Shown: positions 1 to 10,823, counted from the stretch's first letter. The stretch: DNA of 64,000 nucleotides from Aquibacillus salsiterrae (GCF_028416595.1 NZ_JAMQKC010000001.1:372001-436000), one strand, 5' to 3'. Notes: generated by a model not told the origin, from the sequence alone. Made by a program: numbers and translations.

Positions 1-212
1 TTCACGCCATTGGCACTCGTAAAAAAAAGCCAGGTAAATTCGTGAAGTCTTTGCAGTATTCCCTTATTTTCGATAGTACTTCTAGATTTTATCGAGAGAA
101 CGGGAGCTATAACCGGAATAGCACCCGCTTCTTTTAATTGAAAGGCAAACTGTTGTGCCTGGGACTTTGCCCGTGTAACTAATATTTTCCGTCCAGATAA
201 CGGTTGGTCCAC
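1..212 (-). CDS. hemD: uroporphyrinogen-III synthase, N-terminal part (cut by window edge)
   Basis: HemD cyclises hydroxymethylbilane to uroporphyrinogen III, the step after HemC in haem synthesis. Only about 70 N-terminal codons are inside the window. The translation has the typical opening (SGRKILVTRAKSQAQ) and the family motif WLFFTSANGV, so the reading frame is intact through an eight-base T run. I place the start at a GTG whose G overlaps the hemC TAG stop, with GAGGAG about 9 bases upstream, so the two genes are translationally coupled. It is the last visible gene of the hemA-hemX-hemC-hemD operon; hemB and hemL would be expected beyond the edge. Confidence 0.9.
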   Translation of the reverse strand, partial: MDQPLSGRKILVTRAKSQAQQFAFQLKEAGAIPVIAPVLSIKSRSTIENKGILQRLHEFTWLFFTSANGV

Positions 213-1141
213 TATTGATCAAGCTCCTCTTTTGCATCATCAATAATTTGTTGCCCACCTCTTTGTTTAATTAAGTTAGCAGCCTCCTCGCCAACTTGGA
301 CAGGGTCTTTACCACGTACCACTTCTTTTAACACTGTCTTTCCATCCGGTGTAGCTACCAGTGCTTGTAATATAATGTCGTCACCATCAAGCTTCGCATA
401 GCCGCCAATTGGTATTTGGCAGCCTCCATTCAATAAATGTAAAAACGTTCGTTCAGCAGTTATCGTCTTCGTCGTTTCTACATCGTTAATCTTTGCTAAC
501 CATTCTAGTAAATCATGGTCATCTTCACGACATTCAATGGCCAATGCCCCTTGCCCCACTGCTGGAACAGAAATCTCTGGTTCTAAATATTCAGTAACAA
601 TTTCATTGCTCCAGCCCATTCGAATTAAACCAGCAGCTGCTAATATAATTGCATCAAAATCCTCTTCTTCTAACTTTCGTAACCGTGTATCGATATTGCC
701 TCGAATCCACTTTATTTCAAGGTCGGGTCGAACTGCTAAGATTTGTGATCCTCTACGCAAGCTACTCGTCCCTACTACCGAACCACTAGGTAAGTCTTTT
801 AACAGAACATGTCCATTAGAAATAAAGGCGTCTCGATGGTCTTCCCGGCTAGGGATGGTACCAATAGTTAATCCACTTGGAATTTCGGCGGGCATGTCTT
901 TCATACTATGAACCGCCATATCGATTTCCTTATCGTACATCGCTTGTTCAATTTCCTTTACAAATAGCCCTTTCCCTCCAACTTTCGATAAAGTTACATC
1001 TAAGATTTTGTCTCCTTTTGTAACAATTTTCTTTACTTCAAAATCAAACGGGGCACCAGCTTGCTTTAATTGATCAATCACCCAATCCGTTTGTGTTAAA
1101 GCTAAGTTACTTTTACGTGAACCAATAATAATTTTTCTCAC
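212..1141 (-). CDS. hemC: porphobilinogen deaminase (hydroxymethylbilane synthase)
   Basis: Cytosolic enzyme joining four porphobilinogen units into hydroxymethylbilane. The 309-residue length is normal. It opens with the family signature [14 protein letters not shown], has the substrate-binding stretch [10 protein letters not shown] near residues 124-133, and has Cys241 in [14 protein letters not shown], which carries the dipyrromethane cofactor. Start is GTG with GGAGG close upstream. It lies 15 bases after hemX and overlaps hemD by one base, so it is part of the hemA operon. Confidence 0.97.
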   Translation of the reverse strand: MRKIIIGSRKSNLALTQTDWVIDQLKQAGAPFDFEVKKIVTKGDKILDVTLSKVGGKGLFVKEIEQAMYDKEIDMAVHSMKDMPAEIPSGLTIGTIPSREDHRDAFISNGHVLLKDLPSGSVVGTSSLRRGSQILAVRPDLEIKWIRGNIDTRLRKLEEEDFDAIILAAAGLIRMGWSNEIVTEYLEPEISVPAVGQGALAIECREDDHDLLEWLAKINDVETTKTITAERTFLHLLNGGCQIPIGGYAKLDGDDIILQALVATPDGKTVLKEVVRGKDPVQVGEEAANLIKQRGGQQIIDDAKEELDQ

Positions 1142-1156
1142 AAAATTTCCTCCTTG

Positions 1157-1981
1157 CTAAAAGCTAAAATGAAAGCTCGATAAAGTACTAAATAGCAGAA
1201 AGTTAATTAAAAGAAACAAAAAAGCAGCAGAATTTATGAAAGAAATCTTTTTTCCTTGGTACCCTTTACCTAGTCGCAAAAACAAGTAAATAGTATAAAC
1301 AATTAAAACAATAAATGAGCCTACTATTTTAATATCATACCAATAAAATTCTGCTCCCGATGAATACGCCCATACAATACCTAAAATCATAGATATTAGT
1401 AAGGATGGAACACCAAAAGTAACCGTTTGAAAAGAAAGACGATCTAATCCCTCTAAATCACCAAAGCGCTTAAGTAACCGGTAGCTTTGTTTGTTTTTTA
1501 ATAACTTGTATTGCAATAAAAACATGATAGAAAATATAAACGATAATGTAAAAAAACCATAAGAAATTAATGCTAAAGTAATGTGTGCGATCAGAATTTC
1601 CCCGACTAATTGGATTGTTATTTGACTACCATTACCTGTGGCATTTCCGGCCATATTTAAAAGCATAATGAAAAAACCAAATACATTCGTAAAAAACACT
1701 AGAAAATGAACGGCAAATACTCGATTAATGATTAATGAGAAGGTTATCAAAACCCAAGCGTAAAAAAACAAACTGTCATTAATGGATAGGATAGGGAAAT
1801 TTTGTTTAACAAATACCTGATATAATAAAAAAAAGGTTTGTAGTATCCAAACCATAGTAAGTAACCAGAAGGCTAATACGTTGGCCTTCCGGTTGTTCTG
1901 AATAAAATCAACAAAATATCCCATCACACTAATCCCATATAAGATTAAAATTAATTCCTGTACACCTTTAATTTCTAGCAT
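1157..1981 (-). CDS. hemX: HemX, CcsA-like membrane protein of the haem operon
   Basis: Integral membrane protein of 274 residues with about eight hydrophobic segments, resembling the CcsA/CcmC cytochrome assembly superfamily. In B. subtilis HemX lowers the cellular level of HemA (glutamyl-tRNA reductase); that role is known for the family, not visible here. The position between hemA and hemC, 17 bases after hemA, is the canonical one. ATG start with GGAAGG upstream. The C-terminal half is especially hydrophobic and ends in a Phe/Ser-rich tail. Confidence 0.9.
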   Translation of the reverse strand: MLEIKGVQELILILYGISVMGYFVDFIQNNRKANVLAFWLLTMVWILQTFFLLYQVFVKQNFPILSINDSLFFYAWVLITFSLIINRVFAVHFLVFFTNVFGFFIMLLNMAGNATGNGSQITIQLVGEILIAHITLALISYGFFTLSFIFSIMFLLQYKLLKNKQSYRLLKRFGDLEGLDRLSFQTVTFGVPSLLISMILGIVWAYSSGAEFYWYDIKIVGSFIVLIVYTIYLFLRLGKGYQGKKISFINSAAFLFLLINFLLFSTLSSFHFSF

Positions 1982-1998
1982 AAGGGGAATCCTTCCAA

Positions 1999-3360
1999 TC
2001 AGTGTATCGTTGCATTGGTTAACGATTTTAGAGAGAGTTTTTCATTTTGTTGTGCTAGCTTGTTCTCTTCTTGTTCGCTACGTTGTAAAAGAACTCTATC
2101 TTCAATGCCAAAAATTCTTACAAACAATTGTAATGCTTCATCTGCATCAGGATTTCCAGCTAATTCTTTCGCTTGTAAAATCGGTTGTTTTAACAATTGA
2201 TTGATAATACTTTTCGTATGCTTACTTAACACCTTTTTCTCGCGCTCCGTTAGGTTTGGCATTTTTCGTTCAATACTTTTCAACGTTTCAGCTTGAATCG
2301 AAAGCGCATGGTCTCTCAGTGCAGCAATGACCGGAACTACACCTAACGTCTGTAACCAAACCTTAAAAGCAACAATTTCTTGTTCAATGAAAAGTTCAAT
2401 TTCCGATGAAGCTTCTTTTCTTGCCTGTAAGTTTGCATCAACTACCCCTTGCAAGTCATCGATATCGTAAAGAAAGACACTGTCTAGTTCACCAATTGCT
2501 GGGTCTATGTCACGTGGAACAGCGATATCAACTAAAAACAATGGCCGTCCTTTTCTTTGTTTATGAATTGCGGTTAATTGTTCTTTCGTCAGTACATAGT
2601 CATTTGCACCTGTAGAACTAATTAAAATATCCGCATCTTTTAATACAGTTGAGATGTTTTCGATTTGCTCGGCAACACCATTAAATTGTTTTGCTAAAAC
2701 CTGAGCCTTTGAAAAAGTTCGATTTAAAACAGTAACCTTCCTTACACCACTCCCGTGTAAATTTTTCGCAGCAAGCTCACCCATCTTACCTGCTCCAAGA
2801 ATAACCACATGCTTAGTTGTAAGATCACTAAAAATTTTCCTAGCAAGTTCGACAGCAGCATAACTTATCGATACAGCATTGTCGCCAATTTCCGTTTCTT
2901 TATGTGCCCGTTTTGCCAGTGTAATCGCTTGTTTAAAGAGCTCATTAAAAATCGTTCCTGTTACCTTAGCTTTTTGGGCCTGCATAAACACTTGCTTCAC
3001 TTGGCCAAGAATTTGTGTTTCCCCAACAACCATAGAATCTAATCCACTTGTTAACCGGAATAGATGTTCGATTGCACCATCGCTTTCATAGATGGTTAGG
3101 TAAGAGGAAAAAACCTCCTTATTGATTCCAAACCAATCCGCAAGAAATTGTTTTATATAATAGCGCCCTGTATGAAGCTGATCTACCACTGCATAGATTT
3201 CCGTCCGATTGCAAGTAGATATGATCACATTCTCCAATACACTTTTCCGCTTGTTTAATTCAATCATTGCTTCTTCTAACACGTCCTCATGAAAGGACAG
3301 CTTTTCCCTAATTTCAACAGGGGTGGTTCTATAGTTTATACCCACCACTAATATATGCAT
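1999..3360 (-). CDS. hemA: glutamyl-tRNA reductase
   Basis: NADPH-dependent enzyme reducing Glu-tRNA to glutamate-1-semialdehyde, the committed step of C5-pathway haem synthesis. From the ATG at 3360 the protein is 453 residues and opens [20 protein letters not shown], which matches family N-termini; a TTG 15 bases upstream is less likely. Catalytic Cys50 is in [24 protein letters not shown] and a Rossmann stretch ([14 protein letters not shown]) follow. First gene of the hem operon, downstream of an extended -10 promoter. Confidence 0.96.
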   Translation of the reverse strand: MHILVVGINYRTTPVEIREKLSFHEDVLEEAMIELNKRKSVLENVIISTCNRTEIYAVVDQLHTGRYYIKQFLADWFGINKEVFSSYLTIYESDGAIEHLFRLTSGLDSMVVGETQILGQVKQVFMQAQKAKVTGTIFNELFKQAITLAKRAHKETEIGDNAVSISYAAVELARKIFSDLTTKHVVILGAGKMGELAAKNLHGSGVRKVTVLNRTFSKAQVLAKQFNGVAEQIENISTVLKDADILISSTGANDYVLTKEQLTAIHKQRKGRPLFLVDIAVPRDIDPAIGELDSVFLYDIDDLQGVVDANLQARKEASSEIELFIEQEIVAFKVWLQTLGVVPVIAALRDHALSIQAETLKSIERKMPNLTEREKKVLSKHTKSIINQLLKQPILQAKELAGNPDADEALQLFVRIFGIEDRVLLQRSEQEENKLAQQNEKLSLKSLTNATIH

Positions 3361-3404
3361 GTCATCAACCCCCAAAAAACATATACCCGAAACAATTACA
3401 GTCT

Positions 3405-3413
3405 ATTATAGCA
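3405..3413 (-). promoter_or_regulatory. probable extended -10 promoter of the hem operon
   Basis: On the minus strand TGC directly precedes TATAAT, about 45 bases before the hemA start. No good -35 hexamer lies at 17 bases, so this is called from the extended -10 alone. Confidence 0.5.
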
Positions 3414-3635
3414 CGAGATTACTTGTATTTTTCTGTTAAATTCGAACAAGTTATGAAACTTTATGATACTATAAGTTAATATGAAACGCGAACATGGATA
3501 GAAGGACAAAAGAGAGCTTTTCATTTGATTATTGTGAATAGAATGCTCTGCAGGAATTACTGAAGCTAGTCCCGAAACTTAATACGTAAGTACTTTATCA
3601 CATTAGCTACTCATTTTCAAGAAGTTACTACTAAT

Positions 3636-3650
3636 TAATAATTATTATAA
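3636..3650 (+). promoter_or_regulatory. PerR-box-like palindrome
   Basis: The sequence taataattattataa matches the PerR consensus TTATAATNATTATAA at 14 of 15 positions. It ends just before the ribosome binding site of the membrane gene at 3665. The area is AT-rich, so chance similarity is possible. The rest of the 3414-3635 interval holds nothing recognisable. Confidence 0.3.
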
Positions 3651-3664
3651 ACTGGGAGATGTAT

Positions 3665-4147
3665 ATGAAAAATCAAAATTCATTTATTGGTTACCTTCTC
3701 ATAGGAATTGGAGCTTTTTATTTGTTAAAAGAGCTAAGAGTCCCGATTCTTACCGACTTTTATTCCTGGCCAACTTTATTGATTGTAATTGGTATTTCGT
3801 TCCTTTTACACAGTTATCTTGCTAAAGAATATGGGAATTTATTCATTGGTGTTTTATTATTAGGTCTTGGTATTCATTTTCATGCGTTAAATCAGTACCC
3901 ATTCTGGATTGACGATTGGGGGATGTATACACTAATAGTAGGAGTGGCTTTTTTTATAAGTTATTTGAAAACAAAATCCGGTTTATTCCCAGGGTTAATC
4001 TTACTTGCAATCTCTTTTTTTGCACTATTTGCCTCAAATAAACCAAATTGGTTTAATTGGATTAATCAATTTGTCGAGATGGCAATTCGTTTTTGGCCAG
4101 TAGTCCTAGTTTTGATTGGAGTTTACTTACTTGTCAAAAAAAAGTAG
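3665..4147 (+). CDS. LiaF-type transmembrane-region membrane protein
   Basis: Small integral membrane protein of 160 residues with five to six hydrophobic segments in short Gly- and Trp-rich hairpins (for example FIGYLLIGIGAFYLL and WPTLLIVIGISFLL), ending in VKKK. This looks like the N-terminal membrane region of LiaF or DUF5668 proteins, without the C-terminal cytoplasmic domain. The exact function is unknown. Of two ATGs I chose the second (3665), which lies 8 bases after GGGAG; the first is too close. It is transcribed divergently from hemA and ends in a strong shared terminator. Confidence 0.75.
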   Translation: MKNQNSFIGYLLIGIGAFYLLKELRVPILTDFYSWPTLLIVIGISFLLHSYLAKEYGNLFIGVLLLGLGIHFHALNQYPFWIDDWGMYTLIVGVAFFISYLKTKSGLFPGLILLAISFFALFASNKPNWFNWINQFVEMAIRFWPVVLVLIGVYLLVKKK

Positions 4148-4186
4148 TGATTATCAACATAGAGAATAAAAGTGTAAAGCTTAGCT

Positions 4187-4238
4187 GTCATGAAAAAACA
4201 CGTGAATTCTCTTTTGAATTCACGTGTTTTTTCATGAC
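4187..4238. terminator. bidirectional terminator between convergent genes
   Basis: A perfect 23-base-pair inverted repeat (4187-4209 with 4216-4238) with a 6-base loop and A/T runs inside both arms. It separates the plus-strand membrane gene from the stop codon of ysxC at 4239 and should serve both strands. Confidence 0.9.
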
Positions 4239-4823
4239 CTACTTGATAAACGGAAGGAGTGTCCTCCATGCCTCATCTTTTCCTTCAGCAGTTTCAGATG
4301 AAAAAGGGATAATAGCATCTTCACTATTAAGGTTTAATTTTTTAATAATGGCTTGAAGATGTTTGGATCGTTTCCCCTTTGATATCTTATCCAACTTTGT
4401 GGCTATCACCACGACAGGTAACTCGTAGAACTTTAAAAACTGATACATTTTCACATCATCAACTGTTGGGTCGTGGCGGATATCAATCACTAAAGCAGCT
4501 GCTCGTAAATTTTCTCTTGAGACAAAGTACTCCTCAATCATTCGTCCCCAAGCTTCTCTTTCTTTTTTTGAGACTTTTGCATATCCGTAACCCGGTACAT
4601 CCACAAAATAAAACATTTCGTTAATTTTGTAAAAGTTTAGCGTTTGTGTTTTTCCTGGCTTTGATGAGGTACGAGCTAAACTTTTTCGGTTAATCATTTT
4701 GTTAATAAATGAAGATTTGCCTACGTTTGACCTACCAGCAAGTGCAATTTCTGGTAAACGGTCATTTGGATATTGCTTTTGTGAAACAGCACTTATCACT
4801 ATTTCCGCATTAATTACTTTCAT
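4239..4823 (-). CDS. ysxC: ribosome biogenesis GTPase YsxC/EngB
   Basis: GTPase needed for assembly of the 50S ribosomal subunit. The protein is 194 residues from the ATG at 4823, preceded by GGAGG. Motifs in order: G1 GRSNVGKSS near residue 30, G3 [15 protein letters not shown]4 TKLD and G5 SSETAEG. The start lies 14 bases inside the end of lonA, so translation is coupled and the two are probably one transcript, as in B. subtilis. Confidence 0.96.
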   Translation of the reverse strand: MKVINAEIVISAVSQKQYPNDRLPEIALAGRSNVGKSSFINKMINRKSLARTSSKPGKTQTLNFYKINEMFYFVDVPGYGYAKVSKKEREAWGRMIEEYFVSRENLRAAALVIDIRHDPTVDDVKMYQFLKFYELPVVVIATKLDKISKGKRSKHLQAIIKKLNLNSEDAIIPFSSETAEGKDEAWRTLLPFIK

Positions 4824-7143
4824 GTTTCTCCTCCGATAATGCATGCTCTAATACTTGATCCAAATGGCTAACAGGTACAAAGGTAAGTTCACTCTTAATA
4901 CTATCTGGAATGTCCTCTAAATCCTTTTCATTCTCTGCTGGAATAATAATTTTAGTTAGCCCTGCACGGTGCGCACTTAACGATTTCTCTTTTAAACCAC
5001 CAATTGGTAGAACACGCCCACGCAATGTAATTTCACCTGTCATCCCCACTTCTTTTCTAACAGGTCTACCTGTTAGACTTGAGACAAGTGCTGTCGCCAT
5101 GGTAATCCCAGCCGAAGGACCATCTTTAGGAGTAGCCCCTTCTGGAACGTGAATATGAATATCGTTCTTTTCATGGAAATCCGGATCAATATGAAGCTCA
5201 TCTGCTCTTGAACGGATGTAACTAAAAGCTGCCTGCGCAGATTCCTTCATAACATCTCCTAATTTCCCCGTTAAAATCAGTTTTCCTTTTCCCGGATAAA
5301 GACTTACTTCGATTGACAACGTATCCCCTCCAGCAGTGGTATATGCTAAACCAGTTGCTGCGCCAATCTGATCTTCTTGTTCCATCATCCCATAGCGGAA
5401 TCTAGGTTTTCCTAACATGACCTCTAATTGCTTTTCTGTGATAACAACCTTTTTTCTGTCTTCCGAAACAATGATTTTAGCAGCCTTTCTACAAAGTGAT
5501 GCTATTTGTCGTTCTAAGCCTCTTACCCCTGCCTCTCGAGTGTAGGTTCGAATCAATTTAATTAGTGCCTCATCTTTGATTTGAAACTGACTCTTTTTCA
5601 TACCATTTTCTTTAATTTGCTTATCGATTAAATGTTCTTTTGCGATATGGACCTTTTCAAGCTCGGTATAACCAGCTAATGAAATTACTTCCATCCGGTC
5701 TAACAATGGCCCAGGAATGGTCGAAAGGTTGTTAGCTGTTGCTATAAACAATACGTGTGACAAATCATATGTCTCTTCAATATAATGGTCACTAAACGTG
5801 CTATTTTGCTCAGGGTCCAAAACTTCTAACATAGCAGAAGATGGGTCCCCTCGAAAATCACTCGACATTTTGTCAATTTCATCTAATAGAAATACCGGAT
5901 TAACCGTTTGTGCTTTTTTCATTCCTTGAATAATTCTACCAGGCATTGCTCCAACATACGTTCTACGATGTCCTCTTATTTCAGCCTCATCACGCACTCC
6001 GCCTAAAGAGATCCTTACAAAGTTACGATTTATCGATTTAGCAATAGATTTTGCAAGTGATGTCTTACCTACTCCTGGTGGACCAACCAAACATAAAATA
6101 GGTCCTTTTAATGAGTTAGTCAATTGCTGAACAGCAAGGTATTCCAATATTCTTTCCTTTACCTTCTCAAGTCCATAGTGATCCTCGTTCAACGTCATTT
6201 CTGCATGTTGAATATCCAAATTGTCCTCTGTCTGCTTTGTCCATGGCAAGGCTAGTAACCAGTCAATATAATTTCGGATTACAGAGCTTTCTGCCGAACT
6301 TTGAGGCACTTTCTCATATCGGTCTAATTCTTTGAAGGCAACCTCGATTATTTTTTCTGGCATGTCTGACTTTTCTACTTTTTGCCTTAGTTGAGCGACT
6401 TCCCCGGACTTACCATCTTTGTCACCAAGTTCTTTTTGGATTGCTTTCATTTGTTCTCTAAGATAGTATTCTTTTTGCGTTTGTTCCATTGACTTTTTGA
6501 CTCTTTGACCAATTTTACGTTCTAAATTCAACACTTCTCGCTCATCTGAAATAAGCTGAATCAAGCGCTGTAAACGTGCTTTTACCTCATCGGTTTCCAA
6601 AAGCTCTTGCTTATCTTTAATTTTCAAAGATAGATGGGATGTAACAATATCTGCAAGACGACCAGGCTCATCAATATCGGAAACAGTGGCTAATGTTTCT
6701 GGTCCGATTTTTTTAGAAATTTTTATGTATTGCTCAAATTGTTCGAGTAAGGATCGCATCAGTGCTTGCTCTTCATTTCGATTTCCATGAACATCCTTAA
6801 ATTCTTGAATTTCAACTACAAACTGGTCTTCTTGCTCGGTAAATTGAATGATTTCACCACGATATAGCCCTTCTACTAATACGCGAATCGTACCGTTAGG
6901 CAGTTTTAGCATTTGTTTGACTTTCGCCAACGTTCCTATCCGGTAAATATCCTTTGCTTCTGGTTCGTCAAGAGAACTTTCTTTTTGGGCAGCCAGAAAA
7001 ATATTATGGTCATCCATCATAGCTTTTTCTAACGCATTAACAGATTTTTCACGTCCTACGTCTAGATGCAAAACCATCGTAGGAAAAACTAAAATACCTC
7101 GTAAAGGTAGGAGGGGAATTTGTATTTTATTTTGATCTGCCAT
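4810..7143 (-). CDS. lonA: ATP-dependent protease La (LonA)
   Basis: Cytosolic AAA+ serine protease of 777 residues, close to the normal length. Order: N-terminal substrate domain (1-200), coiled coil (about 200-300), AAA+ module with Walker [10 protein letters not shown] and Walker B VFLLDEID, then a C-terminal protease domain with the Ser-Lys dyad (catalytic Ser in PKDGPSAG, Lys in [10 protein letters not shown]). ATG start with GGAGGTG upstream. It overlaps ysxC and follows lonB by 100 bases containing a hairpin. Confidence 0.97.
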   Translation of the reverse strand: MADQNKIQIPLLPLRGILVFPTMVLHLDVGREKSVNALEKAMMDDHNIFLAAQKESSLDEPEAKDIYRIGTLAKVKQMLKLPNGTIRVLVEGLYRGEIIQFTEQEDQFVVEIQEFKDVHGNRNEEQALMRSLLEQFEQYIKISKKIGPETLATVSDIDEPGRLADIVTSHLSLKIKDKQELLETDEVKARLQRLIQLISDEREVLNLERKIGQRVKKSMEQTQKEYYLREQMKAIQKELGDKDGKSGEVAQLRQKVEKSDMPEKIIEVAFKELDRYEKVPQSSAESSVIRNYIDWLLALPWTKQTEDNLDIQHAEMTLNEDHYGLEKVKERILEYLAVQQLTNSLKGPILCLVGPPGVGKTSLAKSIAKSINRNFVRISLGGVRDEAEIRGHRRTYVGAMPGRIIQGMKKAQTVNPVFLLDEIDKMSSDFRGDPSSAMLEVLDPEQNSTFSDHYIEETYDLSHVLFIATANNLSTIPGPLLDRMEVISLAGYTELEKVHIAKEHLIDKQIKENGMKKSQFQIKDEALIKLIRTYTREAGVRGLERQIASLCRKAAKIIVSEDRKKVVITEKQLEVMLGKPRFRYGMMEQEDQIGAATGLAYTTAGGDTLSIEVSLYPGKGKLILTGKLGDVMKESAQAAFSYIRSRADELHIDPDFHEKNDIHIHVPEGATPKDGPSAGITMATALVSSLTGRPVRKEVGMTGEITLRGRVLPIGGLKEKSLSAHRAGLTKIIIPAENEKDLEDIPDSIKSELTFVPVSHLDQVLEHALSEEKHESN

Positions 7144-7202
7144 TACCTACACCTCCATATAAAAAATTATTATCCTTCTCCAATTAAACTACTCTATCGT
7201 CT

Positions 7203-7238
7203 AAAGTTTAAAGAAAAGTTATTTCTTTGTAAAACTTT
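7203..7238 (-). terminator. hairpin between lonB and lonA
   Basis: An imperfect inverted repeat (arms around 7203-7217 and 7222-7238) directly after the lonB stop. There is no clear run of T after the stem on the minus strand, so it may only partly separate lonB from lonA. Confidence 0.5.
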
Positions 7239-7243
7239 AAGTA

Positions 7244-8911
7244 CTAGCTCGATTTCATCGATGGATTTGACACAAATGTTTCACCGTTAATAGTTGACTT
7301 GTTTTCTGCTTCTAAAATAAGTGGTAAAGCCTCCTTAAAGGATTCTACCGGACAAATTTCAATCCCTGTTATTTTATCACACATCGCTTGATAATTTGCT
7401 TTTGGAATTACTACACGCTTTGCCCCAGCTTGTTTGGCAGCTCTAATTTTCGTTAAAACACCACCAATTGGTTTCACTTCCCCATAAATACTAATTTCCC
7501 CAGTCATCGCAGTATCATACCGCACAGGTATTTTTTGAATACTAGAGTAAATTCCGACAGCCATTGCCAAACCTGCAGACGGGCCATCAACTGGAATCCC
7601 TCCAGGAAAATTAACATGGACATCATATTCATGGGCGGGTACCCCAATGGATTTTAAGAATGTCATCACATTTTCAATCGAACCTCTTGCCATACTTTTT
7701 CTTTTTATTTGTTTGGATTGACCACCAATAGTTTCTTCTTCAGCAATGCCAGTGATCGTTATTTTGCCATTAGTTACACACGGCAGCACTAATATTTCAA
7801 TCTCTAACAAATTACCTGTACTTGGTCCTTGTACAGCTAAACCATTAACCTTTCCAACTCTACTTACTGGAAAGACCTTTGGTTTTATCCGTGGAGAAAG
7901 TCGGCTAGAGTCAACCACCCACTCCATATCTGCTTGGGAGATTTGATCTCTTCCTTCTTTCATTGCAATGCTTGCAGCTATTTGAATCATATTAACAGAC
8001 TCACGCCCATTTCGAGCGTATATAGATAACACTTCAAGTGCATCATTATCAATTTTGCAGTTAACCTTCTTACTCGCTCGCTCTGCAACCCGAATGATTT
8101 CTTCTGGTTCTAGTTCTCTAAAGAATATTTCTAAACACCTCGACCGTATCGCCGGCGGAATTTCTTCTGGCATTCTTGTTGTCGCACCAATTAAACGGAA
8201 ATCAGCCGGTAACCCATTTTTAAATATTTGATGAATGTGGGTTGGTATATTACTATTTTCTTCACTATAATAAGCACTTTCATATAAAACTTTTCTATCT
8301 TCTAGGACTTTCAATAGTTTATTCATCTGGATTGGATGTAACTCACCAATTTCATCGATAAACAATACTCCACCGTGAGCATTTGAAACTGCTCCTCTTT
8401 TGGGTTGTGGGATACCCGCTTGTCCCATCGCACCTGCACCTTGATAAATTGGATCATGTACTGAACCAATTAACGGATCAGCAACTCCTCTTTCGTCAAA
8501 TCTAGCTGTTGTCGCATCAATTTCTATAAAAGGGGAAGTACCTCGAAACGGGGAATTTGCATTTCTTTTTGCTTCTTCTAAAACTAGTCTTGCAGCTGCT
8601 GTTTTACCGATTCCAGGAGGACCGTAGATAATCACATGTTGTGGATTACTACTACATATCGCTGCACGAAGCGCTTGAATTCCATCCTCTTGACCAATTA
8701 TTTCATTCAAGTCACCCGGTCTAATTCTTTCTGATAATGGCGCAGTCAATTGTATTTGTTTCATTTCTCTTAATTTATTCATTTCTTTTTCTGACTCTTT
8801 ATTAATGGAACTTTTGTTTGTTCTTTGACTTTTTAATAAGTTCCAAAAATATAACCCAATTACTATCCCAAAGAATAGTTGAATGATCACTACAATACTA
8901 ACTAGATCCAT
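7244..8911 (-). CDS. lonB: Lon-like ATP-dependent protease LonB (sporulation)
   Basis: Membrane-anchored Lon-family protease of 555 residues, known in B. subtilis from the forespore. An N-terminal transmembrane helix (about residues 4-24) is followed by an AAA+ module with Walker A GPPGIGKTAA and Walker B VLFIDEIGE, and a C-terminal protease domain with catalytic Ser in VDGPSAGLAMA and Lys in GGVLTKIRAA. ATG with GGAGGT upstream. A sigma-F-like promoter sits before it, fitting forespore expression. Confidence 0.95.
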   Translation of the reverse strand: MDLVSIVVIIQLFFGIVIGLYFWNLLKSQRTNKSSINKESEKEMNKLREMKQIQLTAPLSERIRPGDLNEIIGQEDGIQALRAAICSSNPQHVIIYGPPGIGKTAAARLVLEEAKRNANSPFRGTSPFIEIDATTARFDERGVADPLIGSVHDPIYQGAGAMGQAGIPQPKRGAVSNAHGGVLFIDEIGELHPIQMNKLLKVLEDRKVLYESAYYSEENSNIPTHIHQIFKNGLPADFRLIGATTRMPEEIPPAIRSRCLEIFFRELEPEEIIRVAERASKKVNCKIDNDALEVLSIYARNGRESVNMIQIAASIAMKEGRDQISQADMEWVVDSSRLSPRIKPKVFPVSRVGKVNGLAVQGPSTGNLLEIEILVLPCVTNGKITITGIAEEETIGGQSKQIKRKSMARGSIENVMTFLKSIGVPAHEYDVHVNFPGGIPVDGPSAGLAMAVGIYSSIQKIPVRYDTAMTGEISIYGEVKPIGGVLTKIRAAKQAGAKRVVIPKANYQAMCDKITGIEICPVESFKEALPLILEAENKSTINGETFVSNPSMKSS

Positions 8912-8942
8912 ATTGTACCTCCAAGTTATTAATGATACTCGT

Positions 8943-8972
8943 TAGTATTGCCGCACCAATTCGTTGCTAAAC
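8943..8972 (-). promoter_or_regulatory. sigma-F-type promoter of lonB
   Basis: On the minus strand GTTTA (8968-8972) is followed after 15 bases by GGCAATACTA (8943-8952), close to the forespore consensus GYWTA/GGNNANANTR. It lies about 30 bases before the lonB start. LonB of B. subtilis is known to be sigma-F dependent. Confidence 0.65.
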
Positions 8973-9030
8973 CTCAAGGATAGGGAAAGAATTAAAAATT
9001 GAAATCTCTCCTCTTTCAAATAATAAACAC

Positions 9031-9062
9031 AGAAATCCCTTGTTTTATCACAAGGGATTTCT
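9031..9062. terminator. terminator after clpX
   Basis: Stem 9031-9042 with 9051-9062 (aaatcccttg and its complement) between the clpX stop and the lonB promoter. The best T run is on the plus strand; on minus the stem ends in a weaker T-rich tail. Confidence 0.65.
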
Positions 9063-9098
9063 TTTTTTGAATTTCCGTTTTGTCTGGTTTAAATGGTT

Positions 9099-10376
9099 TT
9101 ATGCACTTTCTTTAGGTGATTGTTTGTTCTCATCCTTTACAGTACCATCATTAAGAACAAGTTTAGGCTTTCCATTTTCTAACAATACGGTATCTTTTGT
9201 AATAATTACTTTTTCAATATCATCACGGGACGGAATTTCGAACATCACATCTAACATAATTCCTTCAATAATGGAACGTAAACCACGTGCACCCGTTTTT
9301 CTTTCTATTGCTTTTTTCGCAATTTCAACAAGTGCATCTTCTTCAAATTCTAAATTCACGTTATCAATTTGGAATAACTTTTCGTATTGTTTAACTAGTG
9401 CGTTCTTTGGCTTTGTTAAAATTTCTACTAATGCAGCTTCATCTAATGGTTCTAACGCTCCAATTACCGGTAAACGACCGATAAATTCTGGGATCAATCC
9501 AAATCGAAGCAAATCCTCTGGTAATACTTTGGACAATAATTGACCTTTATCTAAATCTTGGTTAGCTTCATCAGCGCCAAATCCAATAACCTTTTTACCT
9601 AATCGACGCTTAATTATTTGTTCTATCCCATCAAATGCGCCACCACAAATAAATAGGACATTTGTCGTATCAATTTGGATAAATTCTTGATGTGGATGCT
9701 TTCTTCCTCCTTGAGGAGGGACGCTTGCAACTGTTCCTTCAAGAATCTTAAGTAACGCTTGCTGAACACCTTCACCAGAAACATCTCTAGTGATGGATGG
9801 ATTCTCTGATTTTCTAGCCACCTTGTCAATCTCGTCAATATAAATAATGCCTTTTTCTGCTTTTTCAACATCATAATCAGCAGCTTGGATTAGTTTTAAA
9901 AGAATATTTTCTACATCTTCACCAACGTAGCCTGCTTCAGTTAGTGAAGTTGCATCTGCAATTGCAAACGGGACATTTAGAATACGTGCTAATGTTTGAG
10001 CTAACAGTGTTTTACCACTTCCTGTAGGTCCAATCATTGCAATGTTACTCTTTGAGAGCTCGACATCATCTGATCCCTTAGAAGAATTGATTCGTTTGTA
10101 ATGATTATAAACAGCCACAGAAAGATTTTTCTTTGCCTTTTCTTGGCCAATGACATAATCATTTAGAATTTCGCAAATCTCTTGTGGCTTTGGTATGTCT
10201 TTAAACTCAACTTCTTCCTCGTTACCTAGTTCTTCTTCCACAATTTCTGTACACAATTCAATACATTCATCACATATATAAACACCAGGACCAGCAACTA
10301 GTTTTCGTACTTGATCTTGGCTTTTACCACAGAAAGAACACTTAAGTTGCCCTTTTTCTTCGTTAAATTTATACAT
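9099..10376 (-). CDS. clpX: ATP-dependent Clp protease ATP-binding subunit ClpX
   Basis: AAA+ unfoldase that feeds substrates to ClpP. The protein has 425 residues. The N-terminal zinc-binding domain shows CSFCGKS and CDECIELC, followed by Walker [13 protein letters not shown], Walker [10 protein letters not shown], the substrate-pore and ClpP-contact region (GFGAD) and a sensor-2 arginine in [11 protein letters not shown] start with GAGGGGTG upstream. The gene stands alone between tig and lonB, each separated by a terminator. Confidence 0.98.
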   Translation of the reverse strand: MYKFNEEKGQLKCSFCGKSQDQVRKLVAGPGVYICDECIELCTEIVEEELGNEEEVEFKDIPKPQEICEILNDYVIGQEKAKKNLSVAVYNHYKRINSSKGSDDVELSKSNIAMIGPTGSGKTLLAQTLARILNVPFAIADATSLTEAGYVGEDVENILLKLIQAADYDVEKAEKGIIYIDEIDKVARKSENPSITRDVSGEGVQQALLKILEGTVASVPPQGGRKHPHQEFIQIDTTNVLFICGGAFDGIEQIIKRRLGKKVIGFGADEANQDLDKGQLLSKVLPEDLLRFGLIPEFIGRLPVIGALEPLDEAALVEILTKPKNALVKQYEKLFQIDNVNLEFEEDALVEIAKKAIERKTGARGLRSIIEGIMLDVMFEIPSRDDIEKVIITKDTVLLENGKPKLVLNDGTVKDENKQSPKESA

Positions 10377-10779
10377 CTATTTCACCCCTCGAGTTTAAAT
10401 ATCTATATGCTGGTAACATGATACATAATCAATATCTTCTCATCTTTCTTTAGCCAATAATATCAAATTAGAATTAGAATACAAAATAATATACCTTATT
10501 CTCGATTAAAAACGGAAGGAAGACTTTATGAAATCAGATTTGTTTTTACATCAAAAAACAAAAGCGTCCACTAGAATTCATGCTACTTTCAACTAAGTCT
10601 TTCCAATTCTTTTATCTAATAAACAAAAATTGTGTTTGTCAGACTAATTCTAATGTAAGTGTACAACTAATTTATGAATAATTGGATTCATTGTCAACTA
10701 AAAACTGTTATGTAGTATGTAGTGTATGTAGCAAGAATATTTTTTAGAAATGAAATCGGAACCAATAAGTAGAGAAAAC
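10377..10779. other. AT-rich intergenic region between clpX and tig
   Basis: About 400 bases with no convincing gene. It should contain the clpX promoter on the minus strand, but I see only weak AT-rich -10 candidates. A 22-codon plus-strand frame (10528-10596) has a ribosome-binding-like GGAAGGA but no other support. A short imperfect repeat of gtagtatgtagtgtatgtag lies near 10710. Confidence 0.5.
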
Positions 10780-10803
10780 AAGGCACGAAACGTTCGTGCC
10801 TTG
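10780..10803 (-). terminator. tig terminator
   Basis: Inverted repeat caaggcacgaa (10780-10790) and ttcgtgccttg (10793-10803), followed on the minus strand by a T-rich tail, 20 bases after the tig stop. Confidence 0.9.
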
Positions 10804-10823
10804 TTAATCTATGAAGATCATTA

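Noticed and set aside
1-60. Possible frameshift in hemD at a run of eight T
   Set aside because: Careful reading gives WLFFTSANGV in one frame across the run, so the gene is intact as far as seen.
7144-7243. CtsR or CIRCE heat-shock operator before lonA
   Set aside because: Neither the GGTCAAA heptad repeat nor the CIRCE inverted repeat is present; only a lonB hairpin is there.
9040-9543. 167-codon plus-strand ORF
   Set aside because: Antisense to the well-supported clpX and its terminator; no binding site or domain.
10528-10596. 22-codon plus-strand ORF with GGAAGGA upstream
   Set aside because: No promoter, no terminator, no recognisable sequence features, low complexity of evidence in an AT-rich gap; more likely chance.
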